Of a stretch of 64,000 nucleotides of DNA, positions 48,656-59,816 are shown one piece after another; position 1 is the first letter of the stretch; each line of letters starts with the position of its first letter. The DNA comes from Hypericum androsaemum (lineage: Eukaryota > Streptophyta > Magnoliopsida > Malpighiales > Hypericaceae): contig OZ023186.1 in the NCBI GenBank assembly GCA_963995505.1, positions 19,537,570 to 19,601,569 on the forward strand, given 5' to 3'. Made by a program: the position numbers and the translations under genes. The notes beneath the pieces were generated by a model, which made no database searches, was not told the origin of the DNA, and saw only the letters and a program-made list of their open reading frames with translations.

Positions 48656-48988
48656 CAAAAGTTGCCTGGTACATTTTATCTACTACACAGCACTAGTACT
48701 TTTCTTACAGTAAGTCTTCCAAAGTAAATGGCCTTGGTATTGCATGTAATTACAAGGGTGCCACTGATACTGACTCCAAGACTCCAAGTCAAGTTTCTAC
48801 TCATGAACAAGTTACCATTTTCTCTGTCACTTTCCTGTTGGGCCCAATTTTCCAGCTCTAATATGAGTAGTGATTTTTTTTTGAAAATGTATAAATTTTA
48901 TTAATAATTATATAAGTCGAGAGAAAACATGTGATCTCACGGTCGTCTGTCTCTTCAAATTTCTGATGAGGTAAAATTCATTGGAAAA
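48656..48988. other. Upstream region of the GRAS gene
   Basis: AT-rich sequence up to the truncated LTR; no distinct element was identified. Confidence 0.4.
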
Positions 48989-49276
48989 AAAAGCTACTCC
49001 TAGCTTTGCCACGTGTCATACCACTTGACAAAGCTATCCTTAGCTTTGCCACGTGGCAGCACGACAGCGTGCCACGTGGGCCGCCAACGTTGGCGGCAAG
49101 TGCGTCAGCGCCACGTCAGCGCATGGTTGGGCCACGCAGCCCACGTGGCGGCTGACGTGGCCCTGGGCTGGTCAACGCGGGTTGACCGGCCCATTCCACC
49201 CATCAATTTGGGCCTGATGGGCCTGGGCCCAATCAGGCACAATAATAATTGCCTGATTGGGCCTTAAGGCCCAACA
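48989..49276 (-). mobile_element. Truncated 3' LTR of the copia element
   Basis: This aligns with the first part (U3) of the 5' LTR at 57323, including the CCACGTGG words and the GGGCCTGATGGGCCTGGGCCC segment. Homology stops near 48989 at an A-rich junction. Confidence 0.75.
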
Positions 49277-49286
49277 TCTCCCACTC

Positions 49287-50273
49287 AATTATTATTGACC
49301 TTGATCAACATCTATCAGATTTCTTTAAAAGATTTTTTGCGATCAGCACACGTCGAGAATGTTTAAGCCAAATTCAAGAGCACGGACACTCAGGCTACTT
49401 AAATAGTAGCATCTCGACAACCTTCTTGTATAATGCATGCTATTACCCTAAGACTCATGTCACATTCCATTGTTCACATCAGTGATTTCAAACAATTATA
49501 TTCGGGTTCGCTATTGTACTTTTCAATATAATTGGTGCACATGAACCACGAAACTCAGAATGTGATGAACATAGTTCCTTCTCCCTTAACTATATTCTTT
49601 TCATAATGATACAACCTACTTTTTTGGTCAGCCCTGCCAAGTCGAATCTCTATGTCATAACCTTTTCATGAACTTTCCAAGCTAGCAGCACTGGACCATA
49701 CTTCCAGAATACGTTTAGGATCTTAAGGGTAGGTTTCGGGAATCACAGTTCTCGAAAATTGGTCTCACACCAGGGATTGTGAAATCAATCAATATTTTCA
49801 TCCCATCTAGTTATCGAGTAGCACACATGATACTGATCACGTGTTACGGTGTACATTCATTTTTAAAAAAATACGTGTCATTTAACACCATACTAGAGTA
49901 TCACCCTTAGCTTAACTCTAGGCTAATAGGACAGACAGTATGATAAGTTCTACTTATATCTTATCATATGGATTGTAGAAAATCCAAATGCAGCAACTTA
50001 TTCCTACATTCCATAAGGAAACTTGCTCTTGAGCAAGACATCATTCAGTCATAGAACATGCACTTATGAATGTCCAATAACTGCCTCATCTCATCTAGGA
50101 ATCAACTTCTTGACTCCCACTGAGATAAACACCCGTGTGAGTGGGCTACTTCTCTGTCCGACATGTTTCATAAATAATTCATATTGCCAAATAAAACTCC
50201 TTTATTCTAACTAATTGGATTACAAATGAAACCGCCATAAACCCAGTGACTTAATATATTTCTCGAACACTTC
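49287..50273 (-). other. 3' non-coding region of the copia element
   Basis: About 1 kb lies between the end of RNase H and the polypurine tract. No ORF of note; it is unusually long for a copia element. Confidence 0.5.
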
Positions 50274-53200
50274 TCAAGGTAATGCTTTAGTCATTAGATC
50301 TGCGACCATATCTTGTGTAGATATGTGTTTTATACACAGTTCTTTATATTTTACTAAACTTCTAACAAAGTAAAATTTAATATCTATATGCTTAGCCCTG
50401 CTATGAAATCTAGGATTCTTAGCATAGACTATAGCTGTCTGGTTGTCGCAGAATAGACTCACGAGCTCCGTCGAGTTGATCAGGGAAAGATGGCTTAAGA
50501 ATCTCTTCAACTATACCGCTTCTTTGCAGCATGAGCTGAAACTATATATTCCGCTTCCATTATTGACAGAGATACATAGGTTTGCTTCTTACTGCACCAT
50601 GAGATAGCACCCCCCGCCCAACAAGAAAATGAATCCAGATGTAGACTTTTTCTTGTCCACGTCGCCTCCCCAATCAGCATCAGTGTAGCCACTCAGTATC
50701 AGATCACGCCCTTGATAGCACAAGGAGTATTCTGCAGTAGTGTTTAAATATTTCAAAATCTCTTTGACAGCCTTCCAGTGAGCACTGTCTGGATTAGACT
50801 GATATCTGCTTGCTATCCCAAGAGCATACGTTTGCTTCCAGTGAGCGCTTCCATTGTTGACAGAGATACATAGGTTTGCTTCTTACTGCTCCATGAGATA
50901 GCACCCCCCGCCCAACAAGAAAATGAATCCAGATGTAGACTTTTTCTTGTCCACGTCGCCTCCCCAATCAGCATTAGTGTAGCCACTCAGTATCAGGTCA
51001 CGCCCTTGATAGCACAAGGAGTATTCTGCAGTAGTGTTCAAATATTTCAAAATCTTTTTGACAGCCTTCCAGTGAGCACTGTCTGGATCAGACTGATATC
51101 TGTTTGCTATCCCAACAGCATAGCAAATATCAGGTCTGGTACACAACATTGCGTACATTAGGCATCCAACTGCGTTGGCGAAAGGAATCTTCTCCATGTT
51201 CCCATGTTGTTTAGCTATTTTTGGGCACATTTCCTTACACAAATTATGACCTTTAACTAATGGGACGTACTTTGGGTTACTGTGATCACAATTGAAACGT
51301 TCTACTACTTTGCGAATATATGTCTCTTGTGAAAGAGACACTATCCTTTTCGAATAATTTCTCGAAATCTTAACTCCGAGTATGTAATCTGCTTCACCCA
51401 TGTCTTTCATTTCAAAGTTGGAAGATAACCAATCTTTGATTTTGACAAGAAATCCCATGTCATTTTCAGCTAAAAGTATGTCATCAACATACAAAGTGAT
51501 GATAACAAATTTCTTTGCTGATCTCTTAACATACACGCAGTGATCTTCGTCTATCATTATACAATCATGCACCATTATCGTATTATGAAAGTGAATATAC
51601 CACTGTCTAGACGACTGCTTAAGGTCATAAATTGATCTATTCAATTTGCAAACTTTGTGTTCGCAGCCTTTTTGAATGTAGCCCTCAGGCTGAATCATGT
51701 AGATTTCTTCATCCAATTCTCCGTAAAAAAAAGCAGTCTTTACATCCATTTGTTGTAATTCTAGATTTATATTAGCAACCATAGCTAAAATGACCTTAAT
51801 TGACGTAAATCTAACAACAGGTGTAAAAGTCTCCTCGTAGTCTATCCCAGCCTGTTATTTGAACCCTTGAGCAACCAAACGAGCTTTGTATCTTTCGATA
51901 CTGCCATCTGCATTTCGCTTGATTTTGAGAATCCACTTATTCCTAATTGCCTTACGCCCCCTAGGTAGGTCAACCAGATTCTAAACTTGGTTTTTGATCA
52001 TAGAAGATATTTTTTCTTCCATTACATTTATCCATTCAGTTCATTTTGGAGATGACAAAGCTCCAAATACATTCTTTGGCTCATCTTCATCCTGCAGGAT
52101 GGCCAGAAGAATTTCACTTGGACCACTAAATTTCTTTAGTGATACCAAGAACGTATTAGCCTCGCCTTCGATGTCAAAACATCGGCGTGATATGCTAGTT
52201 GTCGAAGTGATCCAGATGACTCTGGTTCATTTGTCTCATAAAGGGTAAGGTCATTACTAACCTCCCCCAACTTTAGAAATTCATTTTCCAAAAATGTGAC
52301 ATCGCGTGATTCAAATTCTGTTACATGTCCATTGTCCAGTTCACCCACGAACACGTACCCTTTAGATACCTCTGGGTACCTTATAAAGATACTTTTTCTA
52401 CCTCTCGGTCCTAATTTACCGAAAGTACTTGAGGTAGAATGGATATAGGACGCACACCCCATGGCTTAAAATAGGATAAATCGGGCTTCCGATCTGTCCA
52501 CATTTCATAAGGAGTGGCTGTAACAGACTTGGAGGGAACACGGTTTAGAATGTATGCGGCAGTCAGGAGCGCATCTCCATAGAATGATATAGGCAAACTT
52601 GCCTCTGCCATCATCGATTTCACCATGTCAAGAAGAGTTCTATTCCTTCTTTCAGCAACCCCATTTTGCTGGGGTGTATAGGGAATGGACAACTGATGTT
52701 CAATCCCTTTTTCAATGCATAGAGCTTTGAACTCATCAGAAAGATATTCACGGCCACGATCAGTTCGTAAGGCCTTTATCTTTCTGTCCTTCTGATTCTC
52801 AACAAAACTCATGTATGTCATGAAGCAGTTTAAGGCTTCAGACTTGTGAGAAATCAGGTATATCAGACCATATCTAGTATATTCGTCAATGAAGGTGATG
52901 AAGTATTATGCTCCATGCCTTGCCCTCACATTCATTGGACCACATATGTCAGAATGGACTAATTGTAGTGAAAATTCGGCTATAGCCCCAGTACTGAAAG
53001 GTTTCCTTGTGCTTTTCCCTTCTAGACAGGATACACATCTGGGTAATATAGATTTCTCTACATTTCTCAGCAGTCCTGCCCTGGCTAGACGGTTTAAACG
53101 ATCCTGACCGATATGGCCTAGTCTAGAATGCCACAGTTTAATATCATCTTTCGATGAGTTTGAACTAGTGACTAAGGAAAAACTTTCACAAGGATCAATA

Positions 53201-54455
53201 TCTAGAATCAAAAAACCTTCCGATATATATCCAAGGCCAAAATAGGCATCATCCAAATACAACCTAACAGTGTCGTCCTTAAACAACAACTGAAAACCTA
53301 AAGACATTAAGGCCGAGACTGAGATCAGGTTCCTTGAATGTCTGGAGCAAACAACACGTCATGTAAAAGAAGGGCACGACTACCACGAAGGTGCAATTTA
53401 CAAGTGCCCAGGCCTTTCACATCTACACACGAGTTATTACCGACAAAAATAGTTTTTGCTCCAGCCGACAACCGCTTGTATTCAACGAACAAACAACGGT
53501 CTCTAGCTACATGGTCTGTCGCTCCTGAATCAATCACCCACATAGAATGTGACTCAGTTAGAAGGGTATAAGAGAATACGTACAACTTACTCACATTTGA
53601 GGTTAGGTGTACCTGCTTGGGCATCTTGCAATCTTTTGCAAAATGTCCCTTCTGTTGACAGTTAAAATATTTCACTTTTGAAATGTTAAACCGCTTTTTC
53701 TTTTTAGCCTTGGAGCCATCTAACTTGGTTCCTAGGTTTTTAGCCTTTGCAGTTTCCTTACTCTTACCCTTCCCTTTGCCTTTCTTCTTTTTCCCACCAC
53801 TCCTAGTTGAACGAGTCAAATGGGCTTCAGGGTGAGATTTCATAGCTAGGAGGCGATCTTCCTCCAGCTCAAGGTGTCTGGCAACATCGTCAAATGTTAC
53901 CAAATGGTCGGAATGGGTAAGATTCATCTTCATTTATTCCCAACTTGGTGGTAGGGAACGGATGACAGCTTGAATCTGCTGCTCGTTGCTAAGTATGTGA
54001 CCAGCCTCTGCCAGTTCACTGATCATATTAGACATCACTCTCAAGTGTTTCCTCATGGCAACCTCCGGACGCTTCTTAAAGGTGTCAAACCTTATGGTCA
54101 AAGCACGCAGCTTTGACACTGAAAGCTTTCCAAATTTTTGTTTGAGAGCATCCCATAACTCTTTCGCGTTGTCATATACGCAAAATTGTCGGGTGATATC
54201 ATCCATCATCGAACTCAACAAAATCAACCGAGCAGTAGAGTTCTTTTTCTTCCAAATAACATAAGCTTCTTTGTCTCGCTTATGTTGAGCAGTTGTGCCT
54301 TCATCAGGCTCATCCATTATCACATGTATGTGCTCCAGAACCTCTTGTTCCTCAAGCACATATTGAATTTTCATGCTCCAAATCTCATAGTTTTTACCGT
54401 TAAGTTTTAACTCACGATTTAACTCAGCTACGATGGATCTAGAAGCAACTGACAT
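50274..54455 (-). pseudogene. Broken copia gag-pol polyprotein
   Basis: Read from 54455 leftward. Gag (54455-53934) ends at an in-frame TAA, beyond which the same frame continues (53933-53325). That part holds a zinc knuckle whose first Cys position is Tyr (KYFNCQQKGHFAKDC) and the protease motif DSGA. Frame changes follow near 53320, 52860 and 52450. Integrase pieces show the HHCC finger (53307-52906), the TDRG and NGVAERRN parts of the DDE core (52821-52411), and a C-terminal region (52462-52136). Reverse transcriptase (51782-50883) keeps YVDD (LYVDDILLA). RNase H pieces lie at 50692-50274, ending DMVADLMTKALP. A 294-bp duplication lies between reverse transcriptase and RNase H. No single frame could give an active polyprotein. 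Confidence 0.88.
50552..51125. repeat. 294-bp direct duplication inside copia pol
   Basis: Copies begin at 50552 and 50846 with CGCTTCCATT(A/G)TTGACAGAG and match for about 280 bp with scattered single-base differences (for example CAGCATCAG/CAGCATTAG and ATCAGATC/ATCAGGTC). The segment encodes the reverse transcriptase/RNase H connection. Confidence 0.92.
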
Positions 54456-54830
54456 CTCTATAGGGAATTTTTAATACGAGAACATATTAGAAATTTGATT
54501 TGGCAATATGATTCAATTTACTAAACACTCATAACTTTTAACAATATGAAGTCCTTGATTAATCTCAAAATCGAAGTGGGTTGCAGGCATGCTTCCCCTC
54601 ACCATTCAAGTATTAATATTAAACTTCAACCGTTTAAAGTTCAACGATAGTAAACTCAAGTGGAAGTAACTAAACAAACATCTTTATTTAATTACATGCA
54701 TCACATATGCATTTGTACATTATGAGTTTATACACATATGCACAAAAACTCAGACAAGGTCTCAACCTATTGTACAAAATTCTCCCAAAAATAACATATG
54801 TCTATGGGGACAGTTAAACACAACATGTGA

Positions 54831-55316
54831 TCACATGGGGATCGGATGTCCTGGTGACCCGGTAGGAGAATCCAGATATATATCTGGATCCGGGTCCGAG
54901 GACGATCCTGTGGGAACCGGGTGCGAGGACGATCCGGTGAAAAGTTCCAAGTTCACCGCTGGAACTGGGATCGAATTCATAATCCAGATGACCAGGAGCG
55001 GAGAAAAACTGTAATAGTATTCCTTAGCGAGGTAGCGATTCAGGACCAAACCGCTTCGTAGCTCCAGGACGGGAGAAGGTATCATTTCTCTGAGAAGACC
55101 CCTCTCCTCGAGGTAGTGGATCAGACCATAGAGGGCATCTCTATGGGTATTGATCTCGGGTTCCGAGAAGACGTACATATCTTCTTGGATTTTCAGCGTG
55201 ACCAGGATGTCTCGAAACATGGAGGGCCAGTCCTCTCCATAATTATAGCCTCCGGCCCAGATGCAGTCTTGCATCTCCCGGTGAACAGCCTCGATATGCT
55301 CAACGATGACATACAT
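54831..55316 (-). CDS. Unidentified leader ORF of the copia element
   Basis: 161 aa from the first ATG (MYVIVEHIEAVHREMQDCIW); the frame opens about 35 nt further upstream after a TGA. It lies in the leader between the primer site and gag, 375 bp before gag, on the same strand. The N-terminal two thirds looks like a compact, mostly helical domain (EHIEAVHREMQ, RDALYGLIHYLEERGLLREM). The C-terminal 45 residues are Pro/Ser/Asp-rich with repeated TGSSS words. I recognise no family. The intact frame among broken neighbours could be chance or a captured host fragment. Confidence 0.45.
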   Translation of the reverse strand: MYVIVEHIEAVHREMQDCIWAGGYNYGEDWPSMFRDILVTLKIQEDMYVFSEPEINTHRDALYGLIHYLEERGLLREMIPSPVLELRSGLVLNRYLAKEYYYSFSPLLVIWIMNSIPVPAVNLELFTGSSSHPVPTGSSSDPDPDIYLDSPTGSPGHPIPM

Positions 55317-55839
55317 GTCATCCTTAGGCACACGCAGCGGTAAACGGCGCTTCAGGACCTTTTGTCAAAGTTCTGTTGCACAAAAGTTTAGATACCTCTC
55401 TCCAGTAGCCATCAAATCTTGTATCAATTGCAAGTCAATTTCGGGTTAATTCTCATATTTTCCCAAAATACGATTGAAAAACTCATTTTTCAATCTTTTG
55501 ATGATCATACTATGGACCAATCTATGTGATTTTAGTTAAACTTAACATATCTCGGAACTTGTTCCAAAAAATATATTTTTAAATTTATTAAAAATATCGT
55601 TATAATTTTAATAAACCTTATTGACAAAAATTTCTCAAATTTTTATCAATTTATTAGATTTTAATTCAATAAAAACTGATTTTATCCAATTAAAAGAGAA
55701 AACCCAATATTTTTAAGTCTAATTTAAGTCAAAATTGACTATAAATCGGGTTGGGTCGAACCAAGAACTAGGACAATTCGACCGGTTTTTTGATTTTCTT
55801 GACCAGGGTATAAATATTTTCGGGAAAAATCATGAAATT

Positions 55840-56340
55840 ACGATTTTGCCCCTCGCATATTTTCCCTTCCCTTTCTCTCTCTTCTCCCGCGCGACGCCGA
55901 AGGCGTCCGAAGCTCCGCCCACGACAACGGCACAACGACGGCGAACTAACAGCCGAGACCGGTCGCAATCGACTCGCCATGGCCTCGCGAGCTCGTCGGT
56001 AGCAGCCTCGCGAGCTCGTCGGTAGCAGCCTCGCGAGCCGTCGTGCCTCGGTGCTCCGTCGTGGTCGTCTTCTCCCTTCCGTGCGTCTCCGCCGTCGTCG
56101 ACTTTGATCTTCGTTTTCCGGCGACGTCGATCCACGAAAGTGGTATCGGAACGTCAAGAACACGCCGGAGAATCGAATATCATCGATCTACGGCGTCGAA
56201 ATCGTCAGATTTCTGACGAAATCGACAGAAATCGATTTGGGGAAAATCGCTCCCAAATCGCTCGATTAGGGTTTTCTGCTATTTGGGGATTTCTGGGGCA
56301 AATTTCAAACCAATCCCTAAGTTTTCAAAAAATTGCACCG
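55840..56340. other. GC-rich segment of the copia leader with a 23-bp tandem repeat
   Basis: The segment is rich in CG dinucleotides, unlike the AT-rich leader around it. TCGCGAGCTCGTCGGTAGCAG-type units start at 55985, 56008 and (partial) 56031. Near the LTR side the text 'tttgccccagaaatccc' on the minus strand is leader-like. ORFs on both strands are Arg/Ser-rich and not convincing. The base composition suggests DNA picked up from another source, possibly the first exon or 5' region of a host gene. Confidence 0.45.
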
Positions 56341-56594
56341 AAGTCCATGACACGCAGGTGCCACGTAAGCGGTCAAATTTTAGATTGGTACCTTAGAGTT
56401 TCGCGCGTGCGCGAATTTGCCCGCGTGGTTAGGCAAAATTTAATTTAGTCCCGCTGGTTCTAAATTAATTATATTAAAGTCTAACAGATTTTAATTTTTA
56501 ATAAAATCACAATTAACACGATTTTTAACCCAAAAAATCACATAATTATTTGAATTAAAATATCATATTATCATCAAAACATGGTTTCAACCAT

Positions 56595-56606
56595 GCTCTG
56601 ATACCA
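56595..56606 (-). promoter_or_regulatory. Primer-binding site of the copia element
   Basis: TGGTATCAGAGC on the minus strand, two bases inside the 5' LTR; complementary to initiator tRNA-Met. Confidence 0.88.
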
Positions 56607-56608
56607 AT

Positions 56609-57323
56609 TGTTGGATTTTAATGTGTAATTAACAAGTAATTATATGTTAAATCTGATTAATTAATAAACTAATTCGTTAATAATAAGTTACTTACTTGTT
56701 GAAGCAAGAGGTCCACAGGTTCGGGTCCACAATGTCTTCGTGCCGGTCGAATTACGATCACGTTATAACAGATTCATAATTGATTTTCACGAGATTTCCT
56801 CTATTGAAAATCTGATCAAAACTCAGGGACTATTCTAGAGTTTTTTCTTTCTTATTGAGTGGTTGTAGGAAAACTTACGTTTTGGTTCAGCCAGATTTCT
56901 CCTTTTATAGGGAAGTCCGGCCAATCAGAACGCACCACGTGGCGCGCATGGATGCCACGTGGCACTTCTGGGGCGCATGTCCGCCACGTGGCATGCCACG
57001 CAGCAAAGCTACCCATAGTTTTGCCACGTGGCTGCCACGTAGAATTCCACATGGCAAAGCTACCCATAGCTTTGCCGCGTGTCATGCCACTTGGCAAGGC
57101 TACCCCTAGCTTTGCCACGTGGCAGCGCGACAGCGTGCCACATGGGCCGCCAACGTTAGCGGCAACTGCATCAGCGCCACGTCACGGTGACATGGCGCAT
57201 ATGGTTGGGCCACGCAGCTCACGTGACGACTGACGTGGCCCTCCACTCATCAATTTGGGCCTGATGGGTCTGGGCTCAATCAGGTACAATAATAATTACC
57301 TGATTGGGCCTTAAGATCCAACA
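56609..57323 (-). mobile_element. 5' LTR of the copia element
   Basis: 715 bp with TG...CA ends, bordered by the primer site on the inner side. U3 holds many CCACGTGG words and the pair CAAAGCTACCCATAG / CAAGGCTACCCCTAG. A TATA-like TATAAAAGGAG lies on the minus strand at about 56901-56911. The five bases outside are TAAAA. Confidence 0.85.
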
Positions 57324-58939
57324 TAAAACAAAACTCAAAATCTTTCTATGAAAATCAGACTCTGTTACCACACCCTCGTCCATGGTAACGTAATTCGTCA
57401 TCCATTCGCAAGTTGCTCCACCGAGAGAGGTGTATTTTAGTAATAGGAAACGAAAAGTTCTGTGTGTTCCTCTTTTATTATTTACTTTAATCCAATCCTT
57501 TTTGGGAAGTGGGAACATATGTTTTGTGAAAAAAGGTATAATAAAAAGTGATTCTAATCTAATCTTTGAAGCTAATCTGTCACAACTCCCAAGTGAAAAA
57601 TGTAAAGCGCAGCCCCAACGTGTGGGTTTGGTCCCACACGGTTACACCGATCTCATGTAATTATTGAGTTATTATTTTATAAAAAAGTTTTACGTAACAA
57701 TATTTAAATTATTAAAAAATTAATAACACTTAACTATTAAATCATATATGTACAAAGATGACTATAAAATTTTATCTCCGTTCGCCTTCGATTTATTTTC
57801 GGCTTCCAGTAAGTTCATTAACTTCTTAAAAAATAATAAGTATGGCGCGGTTAAAGGGAGGAGGAGAACTTAAAAGAGGCTTGTGGTGTGCTGATTTTGT
57901 TAACCGTACAGAGGATCAAAGATATCTTAGAGACAGATTCGCAATTAGCGGTGAACACCGAAAGCATAGCTATGAAGCATCTGCTATTGTCCTTTATGAT
58001 TATTTGCAATAACTTCCATCTGCCATGGCTGGTAAATCGAGGTAACTCACTGTTAAGGTAACCAGGTCGCGAATTTGTTGTTTAATTGCCCCCGACATCC
58101 CCCAAACTGTGTTCCATTCTTGGTGCATTATAACATGGGAATTGGGATGTCCCGCCTGTGTCGGATGTAATTTGCAAAACGGGTGACAATTATTAAACTT
58201 CTTAAAAATAATAATTAAAAATAGAAAATTGATCTTCTGTACGAAAATTAGGAGTAATAAATCGGAATTTTGAGTATAATTAATCCGTCTAAGAAAAATC
58301 TTCTAGAAATCCCATAACCCTCCTCCACTAATACTTTACGATTAATCCTCTCAATTATTCTATTTAAAGCAAACTAATCAAGGGGGGAGAGATGTCACGT
58401 CCAAAGTTTGAATTATTCTCATACGTAGCAAAAAGTATTATATTGTACTCTTTTAGACGGAATATAGACGACGACTTTAACCAATCAAGATAACTATCAA
58501 GCGTCGCTGTTAGTCTTTGACTTTGTAATATTGAGTCGACGATTTCGTGATTTTTATTGGCCAAACAAATCAATTATGATAATATCGTCTAATTCAGATT
58601 CGAATTGAGTAAAATTTTTGAAAATGACAAAGTTCTTCTAAATAGTATTTAACAAAATTATGTTTTCAATAGCTCGAATTAATTTAAAATCTAACGATGA
58701 TGGATACCCGGATTACAAAACACAACAAATTTGCTCCCCTCTTTTTATAAGTATATTTTTGTGACCAGAAACCAAGTTCACTCTCACATTTCCCTTATAC
58801 TGTAGGAGCGGGTACTCTTTGGTAAAATTTGATTACTGTTTTAGCTGGCTACCAAATTTACTCATGAAGGGAAAAATGAGCTAGCTATTCTTTACACGCA
58901 TACCTGGTTTTGTTGATATATGCATCCACAAACTTTATA
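57324..58939. other. Intergenic DNA without a gene
   Basis: AT-rich. A small, less AT-rich patch at about 57840-58170 has no continuous frame. No RNA gene seen. Confidence 0.5.
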
Positions 58940-59816
58940 GGGAAAAGTGCACTTTAGTACCCTGTAGTATCGCAAAAAATCCCGTCAGTACCATGTGGTT
59001 TAAAACGTATCAATTGAGTCATACTTATTCCAATTAACATCAATTAGAGGCCCGGGCAGCTGCCCGGACCTGCCCGAACCTATCCGACCGCTGCCCGAAC
59101 TACGTGGCCAGCCACGTCACTAAATTTTGATGACGTGGCGCCACGTGGACATCCTCCTCCTCCTCCTCCGCCTCCTCCTCCTCCGCCTCCTCCTCCGCCT
59201 CCTCCTTCGCCTCCTCCCCTCCTCCTCCTCCCGCGTACTCCTCCTCCTCCTCCCCGCGTCCTCCTCCTCCTCTTCCCCCCGCGTCCTCCTCCTCCTCCTC
59301 CTCCCCCCGCGTCCTCCTCCTCCTCCTCCTCCCCGCGTCCTCCTCCTCCTCCTCCCCCCGCGTCCTCCTCCTCCTCCCCCCGCGTCCTCCTCCTCCTCCT
59401 CCCCCCGCGTTCTCCTCCTCCTCCCCCCGCGTCCTCCTCCTCCTCCCCACGTCCTCCTCCTCCTCCTCCCCCGCTTCCTCCTCCTCCTCCTCCTTCCCCC
59501 GTGTCCTCCTCCTCCTCCCCACGTCCTCCTCCTCCCCCGCTTCCTCCTCCTCCTCCTCCTCCCCCCGCGTCCTCCTCCTCCTCCCCGCGCCCTCCTCCTC
59601 CTCCTCTCCACGTGGTGCCACGTCATCAAAATTTGGTGACGTGGCTGGCCACGTAGTTCGGGCAGCAGTCGGGTAGGTTCGGGCAGGTCCGGGCAGCTGC
59701 CCAGGCCTCTAATTGATGTTAATTGGAATAAGTATGACTCAATTGATACGTTTTAAACCACAGGGTACTGACGGGATTTTTCGCTATAACACAGGGTACT
59801 AAAGTGGACTTTTCCC
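58940..59816. mobile_element. Fold-back Mutator-like element with triplet-repeat core (family A)
   Basis: Both arms are about 210 bp (58940-59149 and 59607-59816), inverted and over 90% alike by eye. They start GGGAAAAGTGCACTTTAGTACC and, on the other strand, GGGAAAAGTCCACTTTAGTACC. An exact 9-bp duplication AACTTTATA flanks it (58931-58939 and 59817-59825), the hallmark length of Mutator-like transposition. The core is one long TCC/CTC triplet array. There is no transposase. Related to the element at 10441 by shared arm words. Confidence 0.93.
59150..59607. repeat. (TCC)n-rich array inside the fold-back element
   Basis: 458 bp of CTCCTCCTC interrupted regularly by CCCCGCGT or CCCACGT words. 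The plus strand is almost free of A. Pro-, Ser-, Arg- and Glu-rich ORFs of about 170 aa on both strands are artefacts of the repeat. Confidence 0.95.

Larger units (their letters stand above)
48989..57323 (-). mobile_element. Degenerate Ty1/copia retrotransposon, minus orientation
   Basis: The 5' LTR is 56609-57323 (715 bp, TGTTGGATCTTAAGG to ATCCAACA). It is followed after two bases by the tRNA-Met(i) primer site TGGTATCAGAGC (56595-56606). A long leader (to 54456) contains an extra ORF. Then gag, protease, integrase and reverse transcriptase/RNase H follow in copia order, and about 1 kb of 3' non-coding DNA. A polypurine tract GAGTGGGAGA (49277-49286) is followed by a 3' LTR starting TGTTGGGCCTTAAGG, of which only about 288 bp remain (49276 to about 48989). 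Multiple stops, frame changes and a 294-bp internal duplication make it inactive. The 3' LTR is cut, so no target duplication can be checked. It lies 330 bp upstream of the GRAS promoter. Confidence 0.88.

Noticed and set aside
56595..56606. TGGTATCAGAGC as part of a tRNA gene
   Set aside because: Only the 12-base primer-site match is present, at the position expected just inside an LTR; no tRNA cloverleaf follows.
59100..59656. Four overlapping ORFs of about 170 aa on both strands, rich in Pro, Ser, Arg or Glu
   Set aside because: They are the same TCC triplet array read in different frames; no start context or domain, and the array is the core of a fold-back element.
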